Shown here in pieces: positions 42,261 through 54,400 of a stretch of DNA of 64,000 nucleotides. The notes under the pieces are model-generated. The model ran no database searches. It saw nothing but the letters and a program-made list of their open reading frames with translations, and had not been told where the DNA came from. The stretch lies in assembly GCA_035640355.1 (NCBI GenBank), contig DASQWI010000021.1, positions 1 through 64,000 of the forward strand. Reading direction: 5' to 3'. The DNA is from Actinomycetota bacterium. Lineage in GTDB: Bacteria > Actinomycetota > UBA4738 > HRBIN12. The position numbers and the translations under genes were made by a program. Each line of letters begins with the position of its first letter. Positions within the stretch are counted from its first letter, which is position 1.

Positions 42261-43111
42261 GCGCCGTCGCCACCGCCACGCGACCGCTCGAGGAGCACCA
42301 GCGCGCGCCGCTCAACCGGCCGAACAAGCGGTGGACCCGGTTCATCCTGCCCGTGTACACGATCGCCATGATCCTGTACCTGTCGAGCCCGATCGTGACG
42401 ATGATCCTGTACTCGTTCAACGACATCCCGGGCATCCGGCAGACCCAGACTCCTCAGTTCTGGGGGTTCACCCTCGACTGGTGGAAGAACGTCTTCAACA
42501 TCCCGGGCTTACCGGACGCGTTCCGTCTCTCGCTGAAGGTCGCCTTCCCGTCGGCCGCAATCTCGACGGTGCTCGGAGCGTTGTTCGGTCTGGCCCTGGG
42601 GCGCTATCGGTTCCGAGGCGTTCGCGGTGTCGACTTCGTCATCTTCCTGGCCATCGCCGTGCCGGAGATCGTTCTCGGCGCCTCGCTGCTGTCGCTGTTC
42701 ATCCTGGCCGAGGTCCCGCTCGGGTTCGGGTCGATTCTGCTCTCGCACATCGGGTTCTCGATCGCGTTCGTCGCCGTGACCGTTCGCGCTCGCGTTCAGG
42801 GCCTCGACCGAAACCTGGAAGACGCGGCGCAGGACCTGTTCGCGAGTCCGGTGACCGCGTTCTTCAAGGTGACGCTGCCGCTGATCGCGCCGGCGCTCAT
42901 GGCCGGTTTCCTTCTCGCGTTCGTGTTGTCGCTCGACGACTTCGTCATTTCCAACTTCGTCGCGGGACAGGACTCCACGTTCCCCCTGTGGGTCTACGGC
43001 GCTCAGCGGATCGGGCTCCCGCCGCAGGTGAACGTGATGGCCACGATCCTGTTCGGCGCGGGGATCCTCGCGGCGATCGCCAACGTGATCGCCCAACGCC
43101 GCCGCGCCTGA
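42257..43111 (+). CDS. potC: ABC transporter permease, PotC-like (cluster 2)
   Basis: 284 aa, six helices (first near 27-50), EAA-like loop EDAAQDLFASPVTAFFKVTLPLI at about 178-200, and PotC-like LSLDDFVISNFVAGQDSTFPLWVYG. GTG start in the GTGA overlap with PotB. It ends the inserted transporter block; 144 nt later the atp operon begins. Confidence 0.92.
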   Translation: MSAVATATRPLEEHQRAPLNRPNKRWTRFILPVYTIAMILYLSSPIVTMILYSFNDIPGIRQTQTPQFWGFTLDWWKNVFNIPGLPDAFRLSLKVAFPSAAISTVLGALFGLALGRYRFRGVRGVDFVIFLAIAVPEIVLGASLLSLFILAEVPLGFGSILLSHIGFSIAFVAVTVRARVQGLDRNLEDAAQDLFASPVTAFFKVTLPLIAPALMAGFLLAFVLSLDDFVISNFVAGQDSTFPLWVYGAQRIGLPPQVNVMATILFGAGILAAIANVIAQRRRA

Positions 43112-43141
43112 CTGCATCCGACCACCGCGTCGCGGGGCCTC

Positions 43142-43155
43142 GTGAAAACTTTCAC
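43142..43155. repeat. Short palindrome GTGAAA-NN-TTTCAC upstream of atp promoter
   Basis: 6-bp arms with a 2 nt centre, 60 nt before the -35 of the atp promoter. The size suits a dimeric regulator; no match to a named operator is claimed. Confidence 0.3.
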
Positions 43156-43215
43156 AAGCGGGGGCTCCGGCGTCGAAATAGGGCCTCTGACCTGCGGAAA
43201 CGTGTCGCCGCGGCT

Positions 43216-43245
43216 TTGACGTACCAACGAGCGCACGGATATACT
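43216..43245 (+). promoter_or_regulatory. Strong promoter of the ATP synthase operon (TTGACG-N18-TATACT)
   Basis: The -35 TTGACG (43216-43221) and -10 TATACT (43240-43245) are separated by 18 nt. It is the best housekeeping-sigma promoter seen in the window. The ATG of the first gene is only 10 nt after the -10, so the operon mRNA should have a leader of a few bases at most. Confidence 0.75.
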
Positions 43246-43255
43246 CCCCACGCCG

Positions 43256-43486
43256 ATGGCCCGGCCGCAACGAAGCGACGCATGGTCGGGCATGGGCGTT
43301 GGGTGGGCGATCACGAGCACGCTCATCGCGGGGATGCTGGTGATGGGCGCCCTTGGTTACCTCGTCGACGCCCTATTCGGGACGGAGCACGTGTTCACGG
43401 GGATCGGTTTCGTCCTGGGTGCCGCCCTCGGCGTCTACGCGGTGTACCTGCGATACGGGAGGGGGAGCGACGACGCTGAGGGTTGA
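43256..43486 (+). CDS. AtpZ/AtpI-like small membrane protein
   Basis: 76 aa with two membrane helices (about 16-37 and 44-64) and the family motif GYLVDALFGTEHVFTGIGFVLGAALGVY. Such proteins precede F-type ATP synthase operons and have been linked to Mg2+/Ca2+ supply or assembly of the c-ring. Very likely translated from a nearly leaderless mRNA. The next small gene starts close to its stop. Confidence 0.8.
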   Translation: MARPQRSDAWSGMGVGWAITSTLIAGMLVMGALGYLVDALFGTEHVFTGIGFVLGAALGVYAVYLRYGRGSDDAEG

Positions 43487-43511
43487 GCCCGAGCGGGAGC
43501 TCGCGCGCAAG

Positions 43512-43886
43512 GTGCTTCGGTTCGTCCCGCTCGCCCTCGCAGTCGCCTTCTCGCTGGGGATGCTCGTCGAAGGCGCGGGGGCCGGCTCATCGGCGGCCAT
43601 CGGCGTCGCCGTTGTCACCGCGAACTCCGTCGCCAGTGCGCTCTCGATCGCCTGGGCCGCGGGCGTATCACCGGCCGTTGTGTTCGCGGTCGCCATGGGA
43701 GGCTTCTTCCTGCGCATGACGGTCATCGTCATCGTGCTCGTCGGGCTCAACACGCTCTCCTGGTTCTCGCCCACGTCCTTCGCGCTTTCGGTCGTCCCGG
43801 CGACCATCGTGCTGTTGGTGTACGAGGCGCGCACCCTCTCGGGGCGGATGCAGGTCGATCTGTGGTCCTTCGAGGGACGGCGTTGA
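43512..43886 (+). CDS. atpI: ATP synthase subunit I-like membrane protein
   Basis: About 124 aa with four hydrophobic segments (LRFVPLALAVAFSLGMLVEGA, AIGVAVVTANSVAS, VVFAVAMGGFFLRMTVIVIVLVGL, FALSVVPATIVLLVYEA), resembling AtpI proteins that aid c-ring assembly. The start is unclear. GTG 43512 is the first standard start codon; a CTG at 43476 has a good GGAGGGGGAG 8 nt upstream and would couple with the preceding stop. The stop overlaps the TTG of atpB. Confidence 0.65.
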   Translation: MLRFVPLALAVAFSLGMLVEGAGAGSSAAIGVAVVTANSVASALSIAWAAGVSPAVVFAVAMGGFFLRMTVIVIVLVGLNTLSWFSPTSFALSVVPATIVLLVYEARTLSGRMQVDLWSFEGRR

Positions 43887-44668
43887 TCGGCGCGGAGTTC
43901 GAACCACCGGGGACGGAGGACTTCCTCTTCCGTTGCTGGGGTTCGCCCATCTCGATCTTCGGCGCCAGCGTGTGTATCAACTTCATCACGTTTCTCGTGC
44001 TGATGACGACGCTGATCGTCGTCGTGCTGTTCTTCCTCGCGTTCCGCCGGCCCCAGGCCGTGCCAGGGAAGTTCCAGGCACTCATGGAGCTCGGCATCCA
44101 ATTCGTCCGCGAGCAGATCGCGATACCCATGCTCGGCCCTACAGCCGCTCGCTACCTACCGCTGCTCACCTCCTTCTTCTTCTTCATCCTGATCGCCAAC
44201 TTCTTCGAAGTGCTCCCCGGATTCAGCCTTGCCCCGACGAGCCGCATCGCGATCCCACTGGTGCTGGCCGTCATCTCCTGGGTGACGTACAACGGGGCCG
44301 GGATCGCCAAGCACGGCTTCCTCGGATACCTCCGACACACCTGCATCATCGAGGAGGCGCCGGGGGTGCTCCGCTACACGTTGCTTCCGTTGATCGAGTT
44401 CATCTCGAACATCGTCGTCCGGCCGATCACGTTGACCGTTCGTCTGTGGGCCAACTTCCTGGCCGGTCATTTCCTGCTGGCGATCTTCTTCCTTGGGACG
44501 ATCTTCTTCCTTGTGAACGGTCCGAAGACGTGGATCCTTGTCCCGTTCTCGTTCCCTCTGGCCGTCATCCTCGTCGGCTTCGAGATCTTCGTTGCGGTCC
44601 TACAGGCGTTCATCTTCGCCATCCTCACCGCCTCGTACATCGGGCAGGCGGTGGCGGAGGAGCATTAG
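43883..44668 (+). CDS. atpB: ATP synthase subunit a (F0)
   Basis: 261 aa proton-channel subunit. The essential Arg is in TLTVRLWANFLAGH and the final helices contain VGFEIFVAVLQAFIFAILTASYIG. About six helices. The TTG at 43883 was chosen since GAGGGA lies 5-6 nt upstream and it overlaps the preceding stop as TTGA; GTG 43862 is an alternative adding 7 residues. First structural F0 gene of the operon order a-c-b-delta-alpha-gamma-beta-epsilon. Confidence 0.93.
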   Translation: MIGAEFEPPGTEDFLFRCWGSPISIFGASVCINFITFLVLMTTLIVVVLFFLAFRRPQAVPGKFQALMELGIQFVREQIAIPMLGPTAARYLPLLTSFFFFILIANFFEVLPGFSLAPTSRIAIPLVLAVISWVTYNGAGIAKHGFLGYLRHTCIIEEAPGVLRYTLLPLIEFISNIVVRPITLTVRLWANFLAGHFLLAIFFLGTIFFLVNGPKTWILVPFSFPLAVILVGFEIFVAVLQAFIFAILTASYIGQAVAEEH

Positions 44669-44684
44669 ACAGGGAGGCTGCTGA

Positions 44685-44930
<246 letters not shown>

Positions 44931-44941
44931 GGGGCCGACGA

Positions 44942-45514
44942 ATGTTCTCAGTCATCTTCATCATCCTGGCTCAGGCGGAAGAGCCCGTCGAGGAGCCCAG
45001 CGAGGTCGAGAACATCCTTCCGCACGCGAGCGAGCTCATCATCGCGGCGATCGGCTTCGCCATCGTGTTCTTCTTCATGTGGAAGTGGGTCTTGCCCAGA
45101 GTGAACGCATTGCTCGAGGACCGACGGACCCGGATCCAGGGCGACCTTGAACAGGCCGAGGAGACGCGCCGAACGGCCGAGCGTGAGCTCGAGGAGTACC
45201 GCAAGCAACTGGCAGGCGCGCGCGAGGAAGCGAACCGCATCGTCGAGGAGGCCCGACGAGCGGCCGACCAGATGCGCGCCGACCTCCAACAGCGCGCCGA
45301 GCAGGAGGCGCAAGCGACGGTCGCGCGCGCGCAGGAGGAGATCCGTGCCGAACGCGATCGCGTCTTCGAGGAGCTCCGCGGTGAGGTGGCGCAGATCGCC
45401 GTGGAGATCGCCGAGCGCGTGGTGGGGCAGGCGATCGACGAGACCGCGCATCAGCGGCTGATCGACGAGTACATCGATGAGCTGTCAGGCAGCGGCGGCC
45501 GGGGATCCGGGTAG
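44942..45514 (+). CDS. atpF: ATP synthase subunit b (F0)
   Basis: 190 aa. A single membrane helix (about residues 32-52, ELIIAAIGFAIVFFFMWKWVLP) is preceded by an acidic N-terminal stretch and followed by a long charged helix (about 55-185) that forms the peripheral stalk dimer. Contains VNALLEDRRTRIQGDLEQAE, the usual start of the soluble part. It lies 11 nt after atpE. Confidence 0.94.
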   Translation: MFSVIFIILAQAEEPVEEPSEVENILPHASELIIAAIGFAIVFFFMWKWVLPRVNALLEDRRTRIQGDLEQAEETRRTAERELEEYRKQLAGAREEANRIVEEARRAADQMRADLQQRAEQEAQATVARAQEEIRAERDRVFEELRGEVAQIAVEIAERVVGQAIDETAHQRLIDEYIDELSGSGGRGSG

Positions 45515-45518
45515 GGCC

Positions 45519-46058
45519 ATGGCCGAACGCGACGATGTACTTCGCGGGTACGCAGACGCGCTGTTCGCCGTGGCCGAGGCCGAAGGGGAGCTCGACACGG
45601 TCGAAGCACAGCTCTATGCGTTCGCGCGGATGCTCGAGCAGCAGGCTCGATTCCGCGAGGCGCTCGTGGATCCGGCGCTGCCGATCGAGAACAAGCGCGA
45701 CCTGATCCGCGACGCGATCGGGAACCGCGTCAACCCGATCGCCCTGAACCTGCTGACGCTCCTGGTCGAGCAGGGGCGAGCACGCGAGGTCGAGACCATC
45801 ATCGACACGCTGGCCCAAGTGGTGGCGGAGCGACGGCAGCGCGCCCTGGCCGAGGTTCGCTCGGCCGTGCCGCTCGACCAGACGCAGCGCCAACGCCTGC
45901 AAGAGGCGCTGTCGGAGGCCACGGGACGCCGGATCGAGCTCAGAGTGGTCGTCGACCCGACCGTGATCGGCGGCGTCGTCGCGCGTGTGGGGGACGAGAT
46001 TTTCGACGGGTCCGTTCGGACCCGACTGGAAGAAGCCAAACAACACCTGTTGGTGTAA
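45519..46058 (+). CDS. atpH: ATP synthase subunit delta (F1)
   Basis: 179 aa stalk subunit joining b to the F1 head. The N-terminal helical bundle starts [19 protein letters not shown]; the C-terminal [28 protein letters not shown] is the family signature. It is a free delta, not the b-delta fusion found in mycobacteria. The intercistronic hairpin at 46059-46111 follows directly. Confidence 0.94.
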   Translation: MAERDDVLRGYADALFAVAEAEGELDTVEAQLYAFARMLEQQARFREALVDPALPIENKRDLIRDAIGNRVNPIALNLLTLLVEQGRAREVETIIDTLAQVVAERRQRALAEVRSAVPLDQTQRQRLQEALSEATGRRIELRVVVDPTVIGGVVARVGDEIFDGSVRTRLEEAKQHLLV

Positions 46059-46111
46059 CGGGGGTTCGGGGGGTAGCACAGCGAGCGAAGCGAGCGTTGT
46101 GCGAACCCCCG
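46059..46111 (+). repeat. Intercistronic hairpin/repeat before atpA
   Basis: A perfect 10-bp stem, CGGGGGTTCG (46059-46068) with CGAACCCCCG (46102-46111), encloses a 33 nt loop that contains GCGAGCGAAGCGAGCGTTGTG-type repeat sequence (46081-46101). The same core recurs before atpC and before argS. No T-run, so not a terminator; it may set subunit stoichiometry or be a REP-like mobile repeat. Confidence 0.6.
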
Positions 46112-46137
46112 AGGGACAGTGGGGAGCTGGTGACGAA

Positions 46138-47823
<1,686 letters not shown>

Positions 47824-47826
47824 CCG

Positions 47827-50173
<2,347 letters not shown>

Positions 50174-50221
50174 CGGGGGTGGGGGTAGCAGTGAGCGAAG
50201 CGAACGTTGTGCGGACCCCCG
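50174..50221 (+). repeat. Intercistronic hairpin/repeat before atpC
   Basis: CGGGGGT (50174-50180) can pair with ACCCCCG (50215-50221) around a loop carrying the repeat core at 50191-50211, nearly identical to 14943-14963 and similar to 46081-46101. Placed between the atpD stop and the atpC ATG. Confidence 0.55.
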
Positions 50222-50228
50222 GGTCGTA

Positions 50229-50522
50229 ATGGCCACGCTCGACGTCCACGTGGTCACGCCCGAGCGCGAGGTCTGGTCTGGAACGGCGCAGATGGTCGTC
50301 GCGCACGGCGTCGAAGGCGATGTCGGGATCCTCGCCGGTCACGCGCCACTTCTGATCCGCCTGGCCAACGCCCCTCTTCGGATCCAGCGCGAGGATGGAC
50401 GTTGGGAACGGACGGCCGTCGAGGGCGGATTCATGCACGTCACGAGCGGGGATGATGGAACCCGCGTCGACGTGCTGGCGTCCCAGGCTGGCGACGTCGC
50501 CGAGGCCGAAGCCGGGCGTTGA
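50229..50522 (+). CDS. atpC: ATP synthase subunit epsilon (F1), short form
   Basis: 97 aa. It contains the N-terminal beta-sandwich (LDVHVVTPEREVWSGTAQMVV, GDVGILAGHAPLL, GGFMHV) that binds gamma and the c-ring. The C-terminal helix-turn-helix that blocks hydrolysis in other bacteria is missing; epsilon subunits are usually around 130 aa. With the alpha extension this suggests inhibition has been moved from epsilon to alpha. Last atp gene; murA follows after 100 nt. Confidence 0.92.
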   Translation: MATLDVHVVTPEREVWSGTAQMVVAHGVEGDVGILAGHAPLLIRLANAPLRIQREDGRWERTAVEGGFMHVTSGDDGTRVDVLASQAGDVAEAEAGR

Positions 50523-50622
50523 GGTCCCGGCCGGGCGAAGGTCTGGATCTAGGATCGTGCGTTCACCGGCGCAGTAGCGGTCGGCCAGGGTGGTTCTGAA
50601 CGAAGGCTTGGGGAGCGGGCGC

Positions 50623-51894
50623 ATGGATCGGTTGGTGGTCACAGGCGGAACGCCGCTTTCGGGCAGCGTTCCCATCGCCGGCGCCAAGAACTCGGCGCTG
50701 AAGCTCATGGCCGCCGCACTCCTCGCGCCCGGCCGTTCGGTGATCCACAACGTCCCCCGGATCCAGGACTGCGTAACGATGGTGGAGGTGCTCGAGCACC
50801 TCGGCGCGGCGCCCGCGTGGACCGATGGCACCCTGATGATCGACGCGACCGATGTCACGCCGCGCGAGACGCCGTACGAGCTCGTCAGTCGGATGCGCGC
50901 ATCCATCCTCGTTCTCGGACCCCTCCTCGCGCGGTTCGGTTACGCGCGCGTCGCGATGCCGGGCGGGTGCAACATCGGTTCCCGCCAGATCGACCTGCAC
51001 GTCCGGGGGCTGGAGAAGATGGGCGCGCAGTTCCACTCGGAGCACGGGTTCTTCGAGGCGACGGCACAAGGCCTCCGTGGCGCGGTCATCACGCTCGATT
51101 TCCCGAGCGTCGGCGCGACGGAGAACGCGCTCATGGCGGCGGTCGCGGCGCGAGGTACCACGGTGATCGAGAATGCCGCGCGCGAACCGGAGCTCGTCGA
51201 CCTCGCGTCGTTCCTCACGGGGATGGGGGCGAGCATCGAAGGAGTGGGAACCCCGACGATCGAGATCGAAGGCGTGGACGCGTTCGAGCCCGTGGAGCAC
51301 ACCGTCATCCCAGACCGCGTCGAGGTCGGGACGTTCGCCATCGCGGCGTGCGCGACCGGTGGAAGCGTGGTGCTCGAGGGCGCGCGAGCCGACCACATGG
51401 ATCTGGTCTTTTCCAAGCTCGCGGACGCCGGAGCGGACGTCTCCATCACCGAGGACGGTGTTGCGGTCTCGTTGCGCTCTCGTCCCAATGAGGTGGATCT
51501 CGTGACGTTGCCGTATCCGGGGTTCCCCACGGATCTGCAGCCACAGATGATGGCGTTCCTCGCGGGTGCTGACGGCACGAGCATCGTGACAGAGAACGTG
51601 TTCGAGAGCCGGTTCATGTTCGTGGATGAGCTCAACCGAATGGGCGCCGACATCCGAACCGAGGGACACCACGCGGTGATCCGCGGCGTCGAGCGGCTCT
51701 CCGCGGCGCCGGTTCGAGCGCTCGACATCCGCGCCGGGGCGGCGATGGTGATCGCGGCCCTCGCCGCCGACGGCGTCACCGAGATCGAGGACATGTACCA
51801 CGTCGACCGCGGGTACCAAGACTTCGAGGCGAAACTGTCGATGCTCGGCGCCACTGCCCGGCGCGAACGCGAGTTGTCCGTCGCCTACTCGTGA
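50623..51894 (+). CDS. murA: UDP-N-acetylglucosamine 1-carboxyvinyltransferase
   Basis: 423 aa enzyme of the first committed peptidoglycan step. Substrate motif [16 protein letters not shown] at about residues 17-32; the active-site Cys116 is in [14 protein letters not shown], so the enzyme should be fosfomycin-sensitive; [18 protein letters not shown] and [11 protein letters not shown] lie in the second half. ATG 50623 is preceded by a purine-rich gggagcggg. Position after the atp operon is typical for actinobacteria. Its stop overlaps the start of the next gene (GTGA). Confidence 0.95.
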   Translation: MDRLVVTGGTPLSGSVPIAGAKNSALKLMAAALLAPGRSVIHNVPRIQDCVTMVEVLEHLGAAPAWTDGTLMIDATDVTPRETPYELVSRMRASILVLGPLLARFGYARVAMPGGCNIGSRQIDLHVRGLEKMGAQFHSEHGFFEATAQGLRGAVITLDFPSVGATENALMAAVAARGTTVIENAAREPELVDLASFLTGMGASIEGVGTPTIEIEGVDAFEPVEHTVIPDRVEVGTFAIAACATGGSVVLEGARADHMDLVFSKLADAGADVSITEDGVAVSLRSRPNEVDLVTLPYPGFPTDLQPQMMAFLAGADGTSIVTENVFESRFMFVDELNRMGADIRTEGHHAVIRGVERLSAAPVRALDIRAGAAMVIAALAADGVTEIEDMYHVDRGYQDFEAKLSMLGATARRERELSVAYS

Positions 51895-53594
51895 CCCGAG
51901 CGCGGCTCGGCGCGCTCCTGGTTATGGCGGGGGTTGCGTTCGCGACCGTGATCTCCCTCCAACCAGTGCGCGCGCAGATCGACGAAGACCGGCGCGTGAT
52001 GATCGTGTTCGTCGCCGACTCGTCCTTCGAGGAGCTTCTGGCGATGCCCGATGTCGCATCGCTCGCCCGAGCGGGCGGTGCCGCGCTGCTCGCACGGTCC
52101 GAGCCGCTCGTTGACATCCTCCACGCCGGCGCCGGACGCGGCGTGGTGAGAACGATCGTCGGTTCCCAAGTCGCCGAGGGGGACCTCGCGAACCTCGTCG
52201 AGCGAGCCGTCCTCGGAAACCTGTTCGTCCAACCCGACGAGGTCCTCGTGATCGTCATCGGAACAGACTTCGGCGACCCATCGCCCGCCGCTGAAGGTGG
52301 CATCGTGCTCGCTGCCGGCGGGCTCGGTGAGCCCGGCGACGTGTTCTCGGAGACGGGCGAGCAGGGCTCGCTCACGTCGGACTCGACTCGTCGGGACGGC
52401 GTCGTCCTTGGGGACGACGTTCGGCCGACCGTAGCCGCGTACCTGGGTACAAACGCTGACCGTGGATCCACCGCCGGCGAGCCGATCCGGATCATCGAGG
52501 GTCCGCCGCCGTATCAGTTGTACGAGCGCTACCTCGCGCAGCGGCGACTGTACGTGCCGATCGGGACCGCCGCCGCCGCGTACGTGATCGGTGCGGGCCT
52601 GTTGGCGATCGGTCTGCTCGCGCGGGGAGCACGGGTGCCGGTCGCGTGGCGTCGCGTGATGGGGTGGGCCTCACTCTCCGTACCCATGCTCGCGACCGGG
52701 CTGCTCGCTGCGGGTCACCTTCCGGAGCTGTCGTACGCGACGGCCGTGCCGATGGTGGCGATCGTGACGGTGTTCGGAACGATGGCGTTCTCTCCGCTCG
52801 AACGCGCGGAGACGACGCTCGTGCCGTTCGGCATCGGCATCGCCGTCCTCATCGCGTTCGTCCTCGAGGCGGCGTCCGGATGGGCGGGGATGCTGACGCC
52901 GCTGCTCGGCGGGTCGCAGCTCGACGGGGGGAGGTTCTACGGGTTGCCGAACGTGGCTCTCGGTTTGCTCGTCGGCTCTTGTCTGTGGGTGGCGCATCGT
53001 CTCGGCACGCTCGCCGGATTCGCGTTGCTCTGCGGCGCAGGGCTGTTCGCGGGCCTACCGTTCATCGGCGCCGACCTGGGCGGAGCGGTCACGTCGTTCG
53101 TCGCGGCCGGACTGTGGCTCGCGGTTCGCGAGCGCGACCGGCTGGCGATCGCGAAGGGGGCCGCCGTCACGGTGGCCGTCACCGCGATCGGGACGGCCGT
53201 GATCCTCGTGAGCCACGCGCTCTTACCGTTCGAAACGCACGTGACGAGGTTCGAGAGCGACACGAATGGCCTCGGCGGAGTGACCCGCACGCTCGTCGAG
53301 CGTCTCGAGGCCGGGGTCGACCTCATCGCTCGCAACCCCGCGGCGCTGATCCCCGTCGTCGGTCTCCCCATCGCGTTGTTCGTCGCGCTCCGGCCGCCGC
53401 CGCCCATCCGCGCCACCTTCCGGCGATGGCCCGCGTGGCGCGACGCCGTGGTCGTGACGTTCGTCGCCGGGGTCGTGGCCTATCTCGTGAACGACACCGG
53501 ACCGGCCGCCGCAGGACTCTTCTTCGGGCTCGGCCTGGGAGGAATGGTGGGCGTGTCGCTTCTCGCACCCACCGGCAAGATGGGGGCGGAATGA
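51891..53594 (+). CDS. Membrane protein of unknown function (ectodomain + about 10 helices)
   Basis: 567 aa, not assigned to a named family. A signal-anchor (about 5-25) is followed by an exported domain of about 190 residues (30-215) with [15 protein letters not shown] and [16 protein letters not shown], whose beta-rich, Asp/Ser-containing pattern faintly recalls alkaline-phosphatase-fold domains but lacks clear metal motifs. From about 220 onward there are roughly ten membrane helices, with a conserved-looking [14 protein letters not shown] loop near 345-360. It overlaps murA and the CPBP protease by 4 nt each, so it is co-expressed with cell-wall synthesis; a cell-envelope role is plausible. 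Confidence 0.7.
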   Translation: MTRARLGALLVMAGVAFATVISLQPVRAQIDEDRRVMIVFVADSSFEELLAMPDVASLARAGGAALLARSEPLVDILHAGAGRGVVRTIVGSQVAEGDLANLVERAVLGNLFVQPDEVLVIVIGTDFGDPSPAAEGGIVLAAGGLGEPGDVFSETGEQGSLTSDSTRRDGVVLGDDVRPTVAAYLGTNADRGSTAGEPIRIIEGPPPYQLYERYLAQRRLYVPIGTAAAAYVIGAGLLAIGLLARGARVPVAWRRVMGWASLSVPMLATGLLAAGHLPELSYATAVPMVAIVTVFGTMAFSPLERAETTLVPFGIGIAVLIAFVLEAASGWAGMLTPLLGGSQLDGGRFYGLPNVALGLLVGSCLWVAHRLGTLAGFALLCGAGLFAGLPFIGADLGGAVTSFVAAGLWLAVRERDRLAIAKGAAVTVAVTAIGTAVILVSHALLPFETHVTRFESDTNGLGGVTRTLVERLEAGVDLIARNPAALIPVVGLPIALFVALRPPPPIRATFRRWPAWRDAVVVTFVAGVVAYLVNDTGPAAAGLFFGLGLGGMVGVSLLAPTGKMGAE

Positions 53595-54397
53595 GCGCTG
53601 ACCTTCCTGGGCCGGATCTCGATCGAGTGCCGCCGCGACCGGACCGGCTCCCCGTCGGTCCGACACACGAAGACGTCACGCGTCTCCAGTCGCGACCGCG
53701 CGCCACCTGGACGCCGTGGGAGGCGATCGCCGTGTACGTCGTCGCGTTCATCCTGGGAGGGATCACGACGATTCCGATCCTCGGTTGGATCGAGAACGAA
53801 GACCTCGCCGTGCTGTCGGCGAGCGCCGTCGCCTCGATCGTGATCGCCGGCACGCTCCTGGGGTGGCTCTCGGCAAGGCACCCAGACTGGCGCGACATCC
53901 TGGGGTTCCCGGCTCGACGCGAGTGGTGGGCCGAGATCCGTTCCTCGATCGGGTTCGGTCTCGCGCTGTACCCGGCGATGGTGTTCGTGGTGGGGGTGAT
54001 CCTCGCGCTGCTTCTCGGCGTCATCTCCGGTGAGCCCGTCGAGGCGCCCGAGCAGGTGCCGTCCGAACCGTCGACCGCGACGGTGATCGTCACCGTCGTC
54101 TACGGGATCGTCATAGCGCCGCTGAGCGAGGAACTGTTCTTCCGCGGCGTGCTGTTCCGCGCGGTGCGCGATCGCTACGGCCTGCTGAGCGGGCTGCTCG
54201 CGTCGGGGGTCGGGTTCGGCCTCATCCACTTCCTCGACGCGGACTGGCAGGACGCGTTGTTGCTGATCGGCGTGATGTTCTTCAACGGGATCGCGCTCGC
54301 GTGGTGGTACGAGCGGCGAGGAACGATCCTCGCTCCGATCGTCGCGCACGTGGTGTTCAACGTCATCGGGCTGACGCTGATCTACACGCTTCGGTAG
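53591..54397 (+). CDS. CPBP family intramembrane metalloprotease
   Basis: 268 aa with eight or so helices after a Pro-rich cytoplasmic N-terminus of about 40 residues. Catalytic motifs of the Rce1/CAAX-protease group are intact: Glu180-Glu181 and Arg185 in SEELFFRG, His213 in GLIHF, and His253/Asn257 in AHVVFN. Substrates are unknown; bacterial members process membrane or exported peptides. ATG lies in the stop of the preceding membrane protein (ATGA). Ends 3 nt from the stop of the convergent GMC oxidase gene. Confidence 0.87.
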   Translation: MSADLPGPDLDRVPPRPDRLPVGPTHEDVTRLQSRPRATWTPWEAIAVYVVAFILGGITTIPILGWIENEDLAVLSASAVASIVIAGTLLGWLSARHPDWRDILGFPARREWWAEIRSSIGFGLALYPAMVFVVGVILALLLGVISGEPVEAPEQVPSEPSTATVIVTVVYGIVIAPLSEELFFRGVLFRAVRDRYGLLSGLLASGVGFGLIHFLDADWQDALLLIGVMFFNGIALAWWYERRGTILAPIVAHVVFNVIGLTLIYTLR

Positions 54398-54400
54398 CGG

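Noticed and set aside
43353-43511. Longer N-terminal extension of the AtpI-like protein
   Set aside because: It would lie inside the AtpZ-like gene in another frame and reads as Ser/Thr/Cys-rich sequence with no family character; a frameshift was considered but both proteins look complete.
46071-46111. Possible CRISPR-like or tandem repeat from the GCGAGCGAAGCGAGCG pattern
   Set aside because: There is one copy per site, with no regular spacers and no cas genes. It is better explained as a dispersed hairpin repeat.
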